Source: Maribacter sp044594925 (GTDB lineage Bacteria > Bacteroidota > Bacteroidia > Flavobacteriales > Flavobacteriaceae). From it: a stretch of DNA of 64,000 nt. Shown piece by piece: positions 27,361 to 35,989 of this stretch. Below the pieces are notes generated by a model. The model searched no databases. It had not been told where the DNA came from and saw only the letters and a program-made list of their open reading frames with translations. A program made the position numbers and the translations under genes. Each line of letters starts with the position of its first letter. Within the stretch, counting starts at the first letter, position 1. The stretch is taken from the NCBI RefSeq assembly GCF_044594925.1, contig NZ_CP138991.1:310001-374000 (forward strand), written 5' to 3'.

Positions 27361-28122
27361 TTATCGAATCTTTCTTATAAATTCTTGAATCTTATTTTTC
27401 CCACAAACCGTTAAATGCTTAATAAAAGCAGAACCAATAATAGCGCCTTTGGCAGTTTTTGTAGCCTGTTGAAAGGTTTCTGCATCTTTTATCCCAAAAC
27501 CAACAATCTGTGGTTTTTTTAAATTCATTTTAGCAATACGCTCAAAATAAGCCTCTTGTTCGTTACCAAAACCAGATTTAGAACCCGTAACACTAGCGGA
27601 ACTTACCATATAGATAAAACCGTCAGAGGCTTCGTCAATTTCGCGAATACGTTCGTCGCTAGTCTGTGGTGTAATTAAAAATACATTGATGAGACCGTAC
27701 TTTTTAAAGATGTCCTCATATTCATTCTTATATACATCCAAAGGTAAATCTGGCATAATAAGTCCATCAACACCTATTTCATGACATTTTTTACAGAAAT
27801 CCTGAACGCCGTATTGTAGCATGGGATTAAAATAGCCCATAACTATTAAGGGAATAGCAACCGTTTGCCTTATATCTTTAAGTTGTTCAAACAGTTTTTC
27901 GGTGGTCATGCCATTTTTAAGGGCGGCTGTGGAACTCTCCTGTATGGTTGGTCCATCTGCCAAGGGGTCGCTAAAAGGCAGACCAATTTCAATCATATCT
28001 ACACCATTATTTTCAAGGTCTTGAATAATGGGCACGGTATCTTCTAAGGCCGGATAACCCGCAGTGAAATATATGGACAAGAGCTTTTTATTCTCCTGCA
28101 TCTTTTGATTAATTCTGTTCAT
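27361..28122 (-). CDS. trpA: Tryptophan synthase alpha subunit
   Basis: 253 residues. It cleaves indole-3-glycerol phosphate to indole, which is channelled to TrpB. The catalytic region EIGLPFSDPLADGPTIQES holds the conserved Glu and Asp, with YFTAGYP at the start and a phosphate-binding GFGI/GSAF near the end. It starts 17 bp after trpB. Slightly shorter than the E. coli protein (268), normal for the phylum. Confidence 0.95.
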   Translation of the reverse strand: MNRINQKMQENKKLLSIYFTAGYPALEDTVPIIQDLENNGVDMIEIGLPFSDPLADGPTIQESSTAALKNGMTTEKLFEQLKDIRQTVAIPLIVMGYFNPMLQYGVQDFCKKCHEIGVDGLIMPDLPLDVYKNEYEDIFKKYGLINVFLITPQTSDERIREIDEASDGFIYMVSSASVTGSKSGFGNEQEAYFERIAKMNLKKPQIVGFGIKDAETFQQATKTAKGAIIGSAFIKHLTVCGKNKIQEFIRKIR

Positions 28123-28139
28123 TTGTTCAGTAATAAAAT

Positions 28140-29321
28140 CTATAGTTTAAAATAATCTATATAGGTGTTTAAATCCTTATCACCACGACCGGATAAGCTA
28201 ATTACAACCACATCTTCCGGTTTAAACTTTTTATGTTCAAAAATGGCAAAAGCATGTCCCGTTTCAATAGCAGGAATAATACCTTCCAGTTGGGATAATT
28301 CTAAACCTGCGGTCATGGCCTCGTCATCCGTAGCGGAATAAAACTCCGCTCTTCCAGATTTGTGTAAATGTGAATGCATGGGTCCAACACCTGGGTAATC
28401 CAATCCTGCTGAAATGGAATAGGGCTCGGTTATCTGTCCGTCCGTTGTTTGCATCAACATGGTTTTACAACCATGGATAATACCTACTTTGCCTAGGGCA
28501 GATGTGGCCGCACTTTCTCCAGATTCAACTCCCTTACCAGCAGCCTCAACAGCAATAATACCAACTTCAGGTTCGTCTAAAAAGTGATGGTAGGTACCGG
28601 CGGCATTACTGCCACCGCCGATACAGGCGACAATGTAATCAGGATTTTCACGCCCTTCTTTTTCTTTTAACTGCCATTTGATTTCCTCTGATATAACCGA
28701 TTGAAACCTAGTGACCATATCGGGATAAGGGTGGGGTCCAATAGCCGAACCTATAATGTAGTGGGTGTCTACAGGATTATTAATCCAATCGCGAATGGCT
28801 TCGTTGGTGGCGTCCTTAAGTGTACGGCTTCCTGAAAGTGCCGGTCTTACTTCTGCACCAAGCATTTTCATCCGCGCTACATTAGGTGCTTGTCTGGCAA
28901 TATCTATTTCACCCATGTAAACGATACATGCCATGCCCATAAGCGCACAGACAGTGGCGGTAGCTACACCATGTTGTCCTGCGCCAGTTTCGGCTATAAT
29001 TCTTGTTTTGCCTAATCTTTTGGCCATTAATATTTGACCAATAGTATTATTAACCTTGTGTGCTCCGGTATGGTTTAGATCTTCCCGTTTAAGGTAAATT
29101 TTGGCTCCATGTTTTTCAGAAAGACGCTTTGCAAAATAGAGTGGTGACGGCCTGCCTACGTAATCTTTTAATAATTGATGGAACTCTTTTTGAAAAGAAT
29201 CCTCGTACATTATTTTCAAGTAGTTACGGCGTAACTCTTCTACGTTAGGGTATAGCATTTCAGGAATAAAAGCTCCCCCGAATTCTCCGTAATATCCTTT
29301 TTCGTCTGCGTGATATTTCAT
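28140..29321 (-). CDS. trpB: Tryptophan synthase beta subunit
   Basis: 393 residues. A PLP enzyme that joins indole and serine to give tryptophan. The PLP lysine lies in the motif HTGAHKVNN, and the phosphate-binding GGGSNA and the C-terminal ISLSGRGDKD are present. Separated from trpF by 79 bp, the widest gap in the operon besides the trpG-trpD spacer. Confidence 0.97.
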   Translation of the reverse strand: MKYHADEKGYYGEFGGAFIPEMLYPNVEELRRNYLKIMYEDSFQKEFHQLLKDYVGRPSPLYFAKRLSEKHGAKIYLKREDLNHTGAHKVNNTIGQILMAKRLGKTRIIAETGAGQHGVATATVCALMGMACIVYMGEIDIARQAPNVARMKMLGAEVRPALSGSRTLKDATNEAIRDWINNPVDTHYIIGSAIGPHPYPDMVTRFQSVISEEIKWQLKEKEGRENPDYIVACIGGGSNAAGTYHHFLDEPEVGIIAVEAAGKGVESGESAATSALGKVGIIHGCKTMLMQTTDGQITEPYSISAGLDYPGVGPMHSHLHKSGRAEFYSATDDEAMTAGLELSQLEGIIPAIETGHAFAIFEHKKFKPEDVVVISLSGRGDKDLNTYIDYFKL

Positions 29322-29400
29322 TGTTGTCAGTTTTAAGTTGACGGTTCTGAGTTAATTTTCTAATATATTTTCAACAGCAAACACTGTTTTTATTCAGTAT

Positions 29401-30078
29401 CTAATTACTGATTCTTTTTTTAAACTCTTCTAGCTTTCCTACCTCCTTTAGCCCAGGTTCTATTTCGAACTTACTGTTCACATCAATAGCATGACAGTAC
29501 TGGGATTCTGGTCTTTTTATAAACGCATTGATCGACGCTAGTTCGTCTAAACCTATTCCACCACTTAAAAAATAGGGTTTTTTAGAAGGGTAGTTTTTTA
29601 GCAAGCTCCAATCAAAGGTATATCCGTTTCCCCCAGGAAGTTTTCCTTTAGTATCGAATAGATAATAATCGCAAACTCCTTCAAAGGGCGTTAATTCCTT
29701 GAAGTCGAAACTATCCTTAATGGAGAAGACCTTAATTATTTTAAGATGCGGAACCGCTTTCTTTAACGCTTCGCAAAAAGCGGGACTTTCCTTTCCGTGT
29801 AATTGTGCCAATAGAAGCCCGTACTCTAGTGCCAAGCTTTTAATTTCATCCACATCGGCATCTACAAACACGCCTACTTTTTTAACACTATGTGGCAAGT
29901 GTGGCATAATTCCATTAAAAGAACGTTTGGAAGGTTTCCAGAAAATAAACCCAAGATAATCAGGTTTTAAAGCGGCAATTTCGGTAGTGTTTTTATTCAT
30001 ACCGCAGACCTTTAACTTTAGGGGACTGTTTTCCCGAGAGTTCTGATTATGATTCTTTTTGGTATAATAGTATTCCAC
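29401..30078 (-). CDS. trpF: Phosphoribosylanthranilate isomerase
   Basis: 225 residues. Isomerises phosphoribosylanthranilate in the fourth step of the pathway. The general-base Cys is in KVCGM and the general-acid Asp in LFDTKGKLPGG. The start is GTG at 30078, 3 bp after the trpC stop; no ATG exists before the conserved core. The result is a polar extension of about 20 residues before LKLKVCGM, where most homologues begin, so true initiation could be further in at a non-ATG codon. Confidence 0.92.
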   Translation of the reverse strand: MEYYYTKKNHNQNSRENSPLKLKVCGMNKNTTEIAALKPDYLGFIFWKPSKRSFNGIMPHLPHSVKKVGVFVDADVDEIKSLALEYGLLLAQLHGKESPAFCEALKKAVPHLKIIKVFSIKDSFDFKELTPFEGVCDYYLFDTKGKLPGGNGYTFDWSLLKNYPSKKPYFLSGGIGLDELASINAFIKRPESQYCHAIDVNSKFEIEPGLKEVGKLEEFKKRISN

Positions 30079-30081
30079 TGC

Positions 30082-30864
30082 TTATTTTAATTTTTTAATG
30101 AATTCCGAAGCACTTTCCCCGGGATTATCCGTTTTCATGAAATTTTCACCAATTAAAAAGCCTTGGTATCCATACTGTTTTAAATCTTGAATGGCTTCAA
30201 TAGCACTAATACCACTTTCAGAAACTTTTATAAAGTCGTCCGGTATCATTAACGAGAGCGACTTGCTGGTTTCTAAATTTACCTTAAAGGTTTTTAAATT
30301 TCTATTATTTACCCCTAGCATATCTAAACTAGGCATAATAGATTTTTGTAGCTCTTCTTCATTATGTACTTCTAGCAAAACATCCATACCCAAACTTTTA
30401 GCAAGTTCTGAAAAGATTTTAATTTCGGTTTTTGTTAATACGGCAGCAATTAATAGGATTGCATCCGCTCCAAAGGCTTTTGCCTCTAGAATTTGATATT
30501 CATTTACAGTAAATTCTTTACGCAGCAGCGGCATGTTTACGGAGGCTCTGGCAAGTAATAAATCTTCCAAAGAACCACCAAAATACTTAATATCGGTTAA
30601 AACGCTCATTCCGCATACACCTGCGTTTTGATAGCCTTTGGCAACAAGGCCCACATTGGTGTTTTGGTTTATGGAATCCTTTGAAGGAGAACGTCTTTTG
30701 TGCTCTGCTATAATTCCGGTAGCACTATTTTTTAAGGCATGTGCTAAGGAGCTGCAAGAGCGGTCAAAAAGCACGGATTGTTCTAGTTGAGATGAAGGGA
30801 TGATTGATTTTTTCAAATCAACTTCCTTGCGTTTATCTGCTATTATTTTATCTAAAATGTTCAT
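30082..30864 (-). CDS. trpC: Indole-3-glycerol phosphate synthase
   Basis: 260 residues, a monofunctional enzyme separate from trpF. It closes the indole ring. The catalytic Lys region IIAEHKRRSPSK and the later segment LGVNNRNLKTF plus SESGI are characteristic. Its ATG overlaps the trpD stop by 4 bp (ATGA), implying translational coupling. Confidence 0.96.
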   Translation of the reverse strand: MNILDKIIADKRKEVDLKKSIIPSSQLEQSVLFDRSCSSLAHALKNSATGIIAEHKRRSPSKDSINQNTNVGLVAKGYQNAGVCGMSVLTDIKYFGGSLEDLLLARASVNMPLLRKEFTVNEYQILEAKAFGADAILLIAAVLTKTEIKIFSELAKSLGMDVLLEVHNEEELQKSIMPSLDMLGVNNRNLKTFKVNLETSKSLSLMIPDDFIKVSESGISAIEAIQDLKQYGYQGFLIGENFMKTDNPGESASEFIKKLK

Positions 30865-31856
30865 GCTGCGCTGATTGCTTGTAATTTTTTTAATGCGGCT
30901 AATCCTTTGCCACTTAACAACGATTCTTTGGCTTTTTCAAAACCTTCTTTAGGTGGGATACGCTGCACTGTTGCTATGGCTATGCCCGCATTAGCACAAA
31001 CAACGTTGTTTTGTGCTTGGGTGCCTTTGCCATTTAGGACATTCATAAATATTTGTGCGGATGTGGGGATATCATCACCGCCAACAATAGCACTTGCGTT
31101 AATTGCCTTGACCCCGAAGTCGGAGGGCTTTAAAATTGCCTCTGATCCATTGGATATGGTCTTTGTGTCTCCTGTTAGACTTATTTCGTCATACCCGTCT
31201 AGTGCATGTAGAACGGTGAAATTTTTATTCGTATTCTGATAAAGATAACCATACATACGTGCAAGTTCTAGATTAAACACGCCTACCATTTGGTTATTAG
31301 GAAAAGCAGGATTAACCATTGGCCCTAACATGTTAAAAAATGTTTTTACACCAAGTTCCTTGCGAATGGGAGCCACATTTTTCATTGCTGGGTGAAACAA
31401 CGGTGCATGTAACACACATATGCCTGCTTCATCAATAGATTTTTTAAGGAAATCTGCCTCATTACTAAATTTTATGCCCAAGAATTCCATGACATTACTA
31501 CTCCCGCATTTGGAAGAAACTCCATAATTCCCATGCTTAGTAACTTTGATACCGGCTCCTGCTGTAACAAAGGAGGATAGGGTAGATATATTAAAAGTAT
31601 CTTTTCCGTCTCCGCCTGTTCCGCATAAATCGATAGGATTATAGGCCGATAAATCTACTGCCAAACAGAGATCCAGTAAGGCATCGCGAAAGCCCTCCAA
31701 TTCCTCTATGGTAACGCTCCGCATCATGTACACGGTTAAAAATGCCGCGATCTGACTGGTATTGTAATCCCCTTTGGCAATATTGACCAAGATATTCTTG
31801 GCATCCTCCTTTTCTAGGATTTCGTGATTGATCAATCTATTTAATGTTTCCTTCAT
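30861..31856 (-). CDS. trpD: Anthranilate phosphoribosyltransferase
   Basis: 331 residues. Transfers phosphoribose from PRPP to anthranilate. The PRPP-binding motif CGTGGDGKDTFNIST and the following KHGNYGVSSKCGS loop are complete. Not fused to trpG. Confidence 0.96.
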   Translation of the reverse strand: MKETLNRLINHEILEKEDAKNILVNIAKGDYNTSQIAAFLTVYMMRSVTIEELEGFRDALLDLCLAVDLSAYNPIDLCGTGGDGKDTFNISTLSSFVTAGAGIKVTKHGNYGVSSKCGSSNVMEFLGIKFSNEADFLKKSIDEAGICVLHAPLFHPAMKNVAPIRKELGVKTFFNMLGPMVNPAFPNNQMVGVFNLELARMYGYLYQNTNKNFTVLHALDGYDEISLTGDTKTISNGSEAILKPSDFGVKAINASAIVGGDDIPTSAQIFMNVLNGKGTQAQNNVVCANAGIAIATVQRIPPKEGFEKAKESLLSGKGLAALKKLQAISAA

Positions 31857-31870
31857 TTTATTTTGGTTAT

Positions 31871-31903
31871 AGACCTGTCGGGTTTTGAAAATCTGACAGG
31901 TCT
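31871..31903. repeat. REP-like palindrome between trpG and trpD
   Basis: Nine perfect base pairs (AGACCTGTC with GACAGGTCT) around a 15-nt partly pairing centre. From memory, very similar ACCTGTC...GACAGGT palindromes are common intergenic repeats in Flavobacteriaceae. It has no T-run on either strand, so termination is unlikely. Confidence 0.6.
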
Positions 31904-31922
31904 TGCTAACAATTTATTTTCT

Positions 31923-32510
31923 TTACGCTTCCTTTTGCGACTTTGGGGCATTTATCCAATTCTTCAATAGTTGTTTCCCGTCCGGCGTCAAGACCGATTC
32001 TGGATGAAATTGTACCGCCCGTATATCAAATTCTTTGTGGCTTAGGGACATGATCTGTCCGTTTTTATCAAAGGAGGTAGCCTCTAAACAGTCCGGTAAA
32101 TCGGTATGCACTACCCAAGAATGGTATCTACCTACTTCTATTTTTTTTGGTAATCCCTCAAAAATATAATCATCCTGTACAATTTCTATTTCCGTGGCAA
32201 CACCATGATAAACTTGATCTAGATTTATTAGACTTCCACCAAAAACTTCAGCAATGGCTTGTTGTCCAAGGCAGACACCAAAGATTCGTTTTCTTTCCGC
32301 ATATTCCCTGATAATGGTTTTTAGTAGTCCTGCTTCATCCGGAATTCCAGGGCCAGGCGAAAGTACTATATGTTCAAAATTGTCTACCTCTTCCAAGGAT
32401 AGCTGATCATTTCGTTTTACAACAACCTCACAATTTAAATCTTCCAGATAGTGCACCAAATTATAAGTGAAACTATCATAATTGTCAATCATTAATATTT
32501 TCTGTCCCAT
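31923..32510 (-). CDS. trpG: Anthranilate synthase component II (glutamine amidotransferase)
   Basis: 195 residues. Supplies ammonia from glutamine to TrpE. The class I triad is present: the Cys in FGVCLGQQ and the His-Glu pair in VQFHPES. The PGPG oxyanion segment is intact. It starts directly after the trpE stop. It could also serve p-aminobenzoate synthesis, as in some bacteria, but position favours TrpG. Confidence 0.95.
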   Translation of the reverse strand: MGQKILMIDNYDSFTYNLVHYLEDLNCEVVVKRNDQLSLEEVDNFEHIVLSPGPGIPDEAGLLKTIIREYAERKRIFGVCLGQQAIAEVFGGSLINLDQVYHGVATEIEIVQDDYIFEGLPKKIEVGRYHSWVVHTDLPDCLEATSFDKNGQIMSLSHKEFDIRAVQFHPESVLTPDGKQLLKNWINAPKSQKEA

Positions 32511-33911
32511 TTAAATTGTTTCAGCTATTTCTAAAGCTTTATTTAAAGCTCCAAGTTTATTATAGGTTTCTTGCAATTCATCTTCAGCATCAGAAGCGGC
32601 TACTAATCCTGCACCCGCTTGAAAATGCAATTCATGATTTTTACTCAAAAAGGTCCTGATCATAATAGCATGATTAAAATTTCCGTCAAAGTCCATAAAA
32701 CCAATAGCCCCACCATAATATCCTCTATTCGTTTTTTCATATTTTTCAATAAGCTGCATAGCCATGTGTTTTGGAGCTCCACTTAATGTTCCGGCAGGAA
32801 AGGTATCCGCTACAATTTTCAAAGTAGAAATATCCGTTTTTTTCATTCCTGTTACTTTGGAGACCAAATGAATAACGTGGGAGAAATACTGAACCTCTCT
32901 GTAAGTTTCCACATTTACTAGATTACCGTTTCTGCTAAGGTCGTTCCGAGCTAAATCAACTAACATCACATGCTCGCTATTTTCTTTATCGTCTTGTGCT
33001 AATTGTTTGGCCAATTCAGCATCTTGCTCATCATTACCTGTACGTTTATATGTTCCCGCAATGGGATGAATTTCTGCTTTGCCGTCCTTTACAATAAGTT
33101 GAGCCTCTGGCGAACTCCCGAATATTTTAAAATCTCCGTAGTCAAAAAAGAATAAATAAGGCGATGGGTTAATGGATCTTAAGGCTCTGTAGACGTTAAA
33201 CTCATCTCCTTTAAAACCTTGGGTGAACCTTCTGGATAATACCAATTGAAAAACATCCCCGCGCTGGCAATGTTTTTTGGCGAGCGCTACATGTTCTTTA
33301 AAAGCATTGTCTTCCAGGTTTGTTTTAACCGCACCTTCTTTTGAGAAATTATAGGAAGCAAAATTCCTGATTTTTAAAACCTGTTCTAATTGAGGGATAT
33401 TATTTTCAGATTCAAAACAGTGTGCGAATAAATAGGCTTCATTTTTAAAGTGATTAATGGCAATGACGTTTTGATATACGGCATAGTAAATGTCAGGAAT
33501 GGCAACGGAATTATCTTTCTTAGAAATCTCTATACTCTCGAAATAACGAACGGCATCATAGGCCATAAAGCCAAAAAGGCCATTGGTAATAAATTTCAAA
33601 TTTTGATTTTCTACCTTAAATTGTTTGCTAAAGCTGTCTATTTCCTTGGTAACTTCAGTTTCTTTGGATATCTGAATCTCTTCTTTTGTGCCATCCGGAA
33701 ATTCCTTGGTGATGACTTCATTTTGCACTTTAATAGATGCTATGGGATTACAGCAGATATAGGAGAAACTATTGTCATTGGCGTGGTAGTCACTACTTTC
33801 CAATAAAATGCTGTTCGGAAACTTATCCCTTATTTTAAGATAAACACTTACAGGTGTAATGGTATCTGCCAAGATTTTTTTAGAATGGGTTTGAAGTTTA
33901 AAGGACATCAT
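32511..33911 (-). CDS. trpE: Anthranilate synthase component I
   Basis: 466 residues. Converts chorismate to anthranilate with TrpG. The tryptophan feedback-site motif LLESSD is at the N-terminus, so the enzyme is probably inhibited by tryptophan. The chorismate-binding core (PIAGTYKRTG, DLARNDLSRNG, GTLSGAPK, GAGLVAASD) is complete. Two adjacent ATGs at 33911 and 33908 could start it. First structural gene after the leader/terminator. Confidence 0.96.
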   Translation of the reverse strand: MMSFKLQTHSKKILADTITPVSVYLKIRDKFPNSILLESSDYHANDNSFSYICCNPIASIKVQNEVITKEFPDGTKEEIQISKETEVTKEIDSFSKQFKVENQNLKFITNGLFGFMAYDAVRYFESIEISKKDNSVAIPDIYYAVYQNVIAINHFKNEAYLFAHCFESENNIPQLEQVLKIRNFASYNFSKEGAVKTNLEDNAFKEHVALAKKHCQRGDVFQLVLSRRFTQGFKGDEFNVYRALRSINPSPYLFFFDYGDFKIFGSSPEAQLIVKDGKAEIHPIAGTYKRTGNDEQDAELAKQLAQDDKENSEHVMLVDLARNDLSRNGNLVNVETYREVQYFSHVIHLVSKVTGMKKTDISTLKIVADTFPAGTLSGAPKHMAMQLIEKYEKTNRGYYGGAIGFMDFDGNFNHAIMIRTFLSKNHELHFQAGAGLVAASDAEDELQETYNKLGALNKALEIAETI

Positions 33912-33925
33912 AAATGTTATAAATT

Positions 33926-33955
33926 AAAAAAGGCTTGTCGTGATGACAAGCCTTT
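33926..33955 (-). terminator. trp leader intrinsic terminator (candidate attenuator)
   Basis: On the minus strand an 11-bp perfect stem (AAAGGCTTGTC/GACAAGCCTTT) with a 5-nt loop leads into an unbroken T6. It lies between the leader peptide stop and trpE, 49 nt past the last Trp codon, where an attenuator is expected. Confidence 0.85.
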
Positions 33956-33979
33956 ATATATTTTTAAATAGGGACTAGT

Positions 33980-34033
33980 TCACGAATACTGTCGTAAATT
34001 ATTCCACCACCAAATATTGTTCGTTATTTTCAT
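33980..34033 (-). CDS. trpL: trp operon leader peptide with three consecutive Trp codons
   Basis: 17 codons: MKITNNIWWWNNLRQYS then TGA. Three tandem TGG codons in a 17-codon ORF directly ahead of a terminator and the trp genes are a classic sign of ribosome-mediated attenuation. Competing pairings visible by eye are short: GAATA (just after the Trp codons) with TATTC, and GACAG with TTGTC of the terminator's 5' arm. A full antiterminator is therefore not proven. The ATG is 5 nt after the -7 box, so the mRNA may be leaderless. Confidence 0.8.
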   Translation of the reverse strand: MKITNNIWWWNNLRQYS

Positions 34034-34038
34034 TAGGT

Positions 34039-34069
34039 CAAAGATAGAAAGGAATTTTAAAGCCACAAA
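34039..34069 (-). promoter_or_regulatory. trp operon promoter (TTTG-N19-TATCTTTG)
   Basis: On the minus strand TTTG (34066-34069), exactly 19 bp, then TATCTTTG (34039-34046) fits the Bacteroidota -33/-7 consensus. Transcription should start 4-7 bp past the box, on top of the leader ATG (34033). Confidence 0.75.
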
Positions 34070-34090
34070 TTTTCTGCACTTAAAAATAGA

Positions 34091-34120
34091 AATCCCCTTG
34101 AAATTTCTTTCAAGAGGATT
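34091..34120 (-). terminator. Terminator of the marR-nitroreductase-yceI transcript
   Basis: A 13-bp stem with one G-U pair (AATCCTCTTGAAA on the minus strand) and a 4-nt loop is followed by TTCTATTTTTA. It isolates this operon from the trp promoter just downstream. Confidence 0.75.
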
Positions 34121-34159
34121 CTTAAATACTCGTTTAGATTTTTAATTTTTCAGAAAAAA

Positions 34160-34747
34160 CTACAGGGCAAGATCTACAACTAAATCAAAATCGTCATATA
34201 TAGCTTTATCACCTAAGTCATCAAAAAAGCTACCAGAGCCATACCTAACATCAAATTTAGAACGGTCTACTTTTATAGTTGCGGTTGCTTTGTTTTCGAA
34301 CATTGAAACAACTAGTGTTACGGGCTTGGTGATTCCTTTTATCGTAAGGTCCCCCGATACACTATAGGACTTAGCATTTTTGTCAAATGCTTTTACGGAA
34401 GTAAAAACTAATTTAGCCGTTGGGTGATTGGCTACCCCAAAGAAATCATCTGACTTTAAATGCCCTTCTAATTTCTCTTTTCCATTACCTGCGGTCATAT
34501 CCGTGTTGGTAATGCTTGTCATATCAACTACAAATTCGCCGCCAGTAAGTGTTTTCCCCTCCATCATCAAATAGCCGGATTTAAGATTGATTTTACCTTC
34601 ATGCGAACCCGTTACTTTGTATCCTTTCCAAGTAACTGTACTTTGTGCTACGTTTACCTCTTTCTTTTCACCATCAATTGGTGTTGTTGCTGTTGCGGAA
34701 AAACCGAAAACTAAGGCTAATGCGATACTTAATACTGTTTTTTTCAT
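34160..34747 (-). CDS. YceI-family lipid-binding periplasmic protein
   Basis: 195 residues with a signal peptide (MKKTVLSIALALVFGFSATA). The lipocalin-like YceI barrel is recognisable from VTWKGYKVTGSHEGKI, the central FFGVANHPTAKLVF and LTIKGITKPVTL. Family members bind isoprenoid lipids such as polyprenyl chains. Last gene of a three-gene set controlled by a MarR protein, 30 bp after the nitroreductase. Confidence 0.9.
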   Translation of the reverse strand: MKKTVLSIALALVFGFSATATTPIDGEKKEVNVAQSTVTWKGYKVTGSHEGKINLKSGYLMMEGKTLTGGEFVVDMTSITNTDMTAGNGKEKLEGHLKSDDFFGVANHPTAKLVFTSVKAFDKNAKSYSVSGDLTIKGITKPVTLVVSMFENKATATIKVDRSKFDVRYGSGSFFDDLGDKAIYDDFDLVVDLAL

Positions 34748-34777
34748 CTTTTTAAAGTTATTGTGTTTGTTTTAAAT

Positions 34778-35410
34778 TTATAGGTGTGTGAATAATGTTT
34801 GTTTTGATTTACGAACCTTGACATAATGTTGGGTTTCGTCTTCAGCGGATCTATATCCTATAGGCAAAACCACTGCAGTATTCATGTTCTTACCATCGAG
34901 ACCAAGGATTTTATTATATGCTTCAGCCTCAAAACCTTCCATAGGACAGGTATCTATTTTTAATTCTGCTGCAGCTTGCATTACATTTCCCAAAGCAATG
35001 TAGACTTGTTTTGCAGTCCAAGTTTCTTTGGAGGATAAGGGTAAATCTAATAATTTGGATTTAGCAAATTCACCGTAACCCTTTAATTCTTCGATTGGAA
35101 TATTCCTTGTTTCCGATACATTCTGTAAGTAATCATCAACCAATTCTCCACCAAAATCAGATTGGTTGGCAAAAACGAGTAGGTGAGAAGCATCGGTAAT
35201 TTGAGATTGTCCCCATGAAACCGGTTTTAATTGCTCTCTTATAGTCGTATCTGTAATAACAAATACATGATAGGGCTGCAGTCCGTAAGAAGAAGCACTA
35301 AGTTGGGTAGCCTCTAGTAATAGTTCTAAATCTTCATCCGATATCTTTTTTGAGTTATCAAATTTTTTAGTGGCATAGCGCCAATTTCTGTTTTCTAAGG
35401 TGTTGTTCAT
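34778..35410 (-). CDS. NAD(P)H-dependent nitroreductase-family oxidoreductase
   Basis: 210 residues. An FMN flavoprotein of the nitroreductase fold: the N-terminal RYATKKFDNSKKIS, the segment TQLSASSYGLQPYHVFV and the C-terminal PIGYRSAEDE are typical of the NfsB-like group. It reduces nitro compounds or quinones; the natural substrate is unknown. It starts 1 bp after the marR stop, so it is probably a target of that regulator. Confidence 0.88.
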   Translation of the reverse strand: MNNTLENRNWRYATKKFDNSKKISDEDLELLLEATQLSASSYGLQPYHVFVITDTTIREQLKPVSWGQSQITDASHLLVFANQSDFGGELVDDYLQNVSETRNIPIEELKGYGEFAKSKLLDLPLSSKETWTAKQVYIALGNVMQAAAELKIDTCPMEGFEAEAYNKILGLDGKNMNTAVVLPIGYRSAEDETQHYVKVRKSKQTLFTHL

Positions 35411-35411
35411 T

Positions 35412-35858
35412 TTAAAATTTATCTAATAATCTATTTAATTGTTCTAGTTCTGATTTGGTAAAGTTGTCTAGAATCTGTTCTTCCTTTTCAAATAACATGC
35501 CATCAATATCATTGAGAAAATTTAATCCCTCATCGGTTATTTTTATTTCTACTTTTCTACGGTTATGCTCACAAATGCTTCTGATGACATAACCCTTCTT
35601 AATGAGCTTGTCCACCAAACGTGTAGTATTACTCATTTTAGTGACCATACGTTCATTTATAGTAGATAAATTGGCAGGTTTTCCTTTCTGCCCTCTTAAG
35701 ATTCGTAAAACGTTGAATTGTTGTAGGGAGATTTCAAAAGGTTTAAGAAAACAGGAAATCTGTTCGTTTACCTTATTGTAAACCAAGGATAGATGAATAA
35801 GTGTCCTCTTTTTCAAGGGGATTTCTATACTCGTTTTAATAACCTGCTCTACATTCAT
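35412..35858 (-). CDS. MarR-family transcriptional regulator
   Basis: 148 residues. A winged helix-turn-helix protein: helices around QQFNVLRILRG, recognition segment ATINERM-like (STINERMVTKMSNTTRLVDKLIKKGYV) and wing HNRRKVEIKITDEG. First gene of the set with the nitroreductase and yceI, with a palindrome over its own promoter, suggesting autorepression relieved by a small aromatic ligand. The ligand is unknown. Confidence 0.9.
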   Translation of the reverse strand: MNVEQVIKTSIEIPLKKRTLIHLSLVYNKVNEQISCFLKPFEISLQQFNVLRILRGQKGKPANLSTINERMVTKMSNTTRLVDKLIKKGYVIRSICEHNRRKVEIKITDEGLNFLNDIDGMLFEKEEQILDNFTKSELEQLNRLLDKF

Positions 35859-35869
35859 GTATTTACAAT

Positions 35870-35888
35870 ATTTGTATATACAAATGTA
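35870..35888 (-). promoter_or_regulatory. marR -7 box overlapped by a palindromic operator
   Basis: TACATTTG on the minus strand (35881-35888) is a consensus -7 box. A perfect 16-bp palindrome, ATTTGTATATACAAAT (35870-35885), covers its end and the expected start site. Binding by the MarR protein would block transcription. No good -33 element is seen. Confidence 0.55.
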
Positions 35889-35968
35889 TGTTTATTATTT
35901 AGTGTTGATATGAAAGGTGAATTAAATTTTTGTTAAAACTTAAGGAATGTATTTTCATCTAGATCGTT

Positions 35969-35976
35969 TATTTTTG
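35969..35976 (+). promoter_or_regulatory. Candidate -7 box for the rhodanese gene
   Basis: TATTTTTG lies 13 bp before the ATG at 35990. No TTG at the right spacing. Confidence 0.35.
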
Positions 35977-35989
35977 AAAAAAAAGAATT

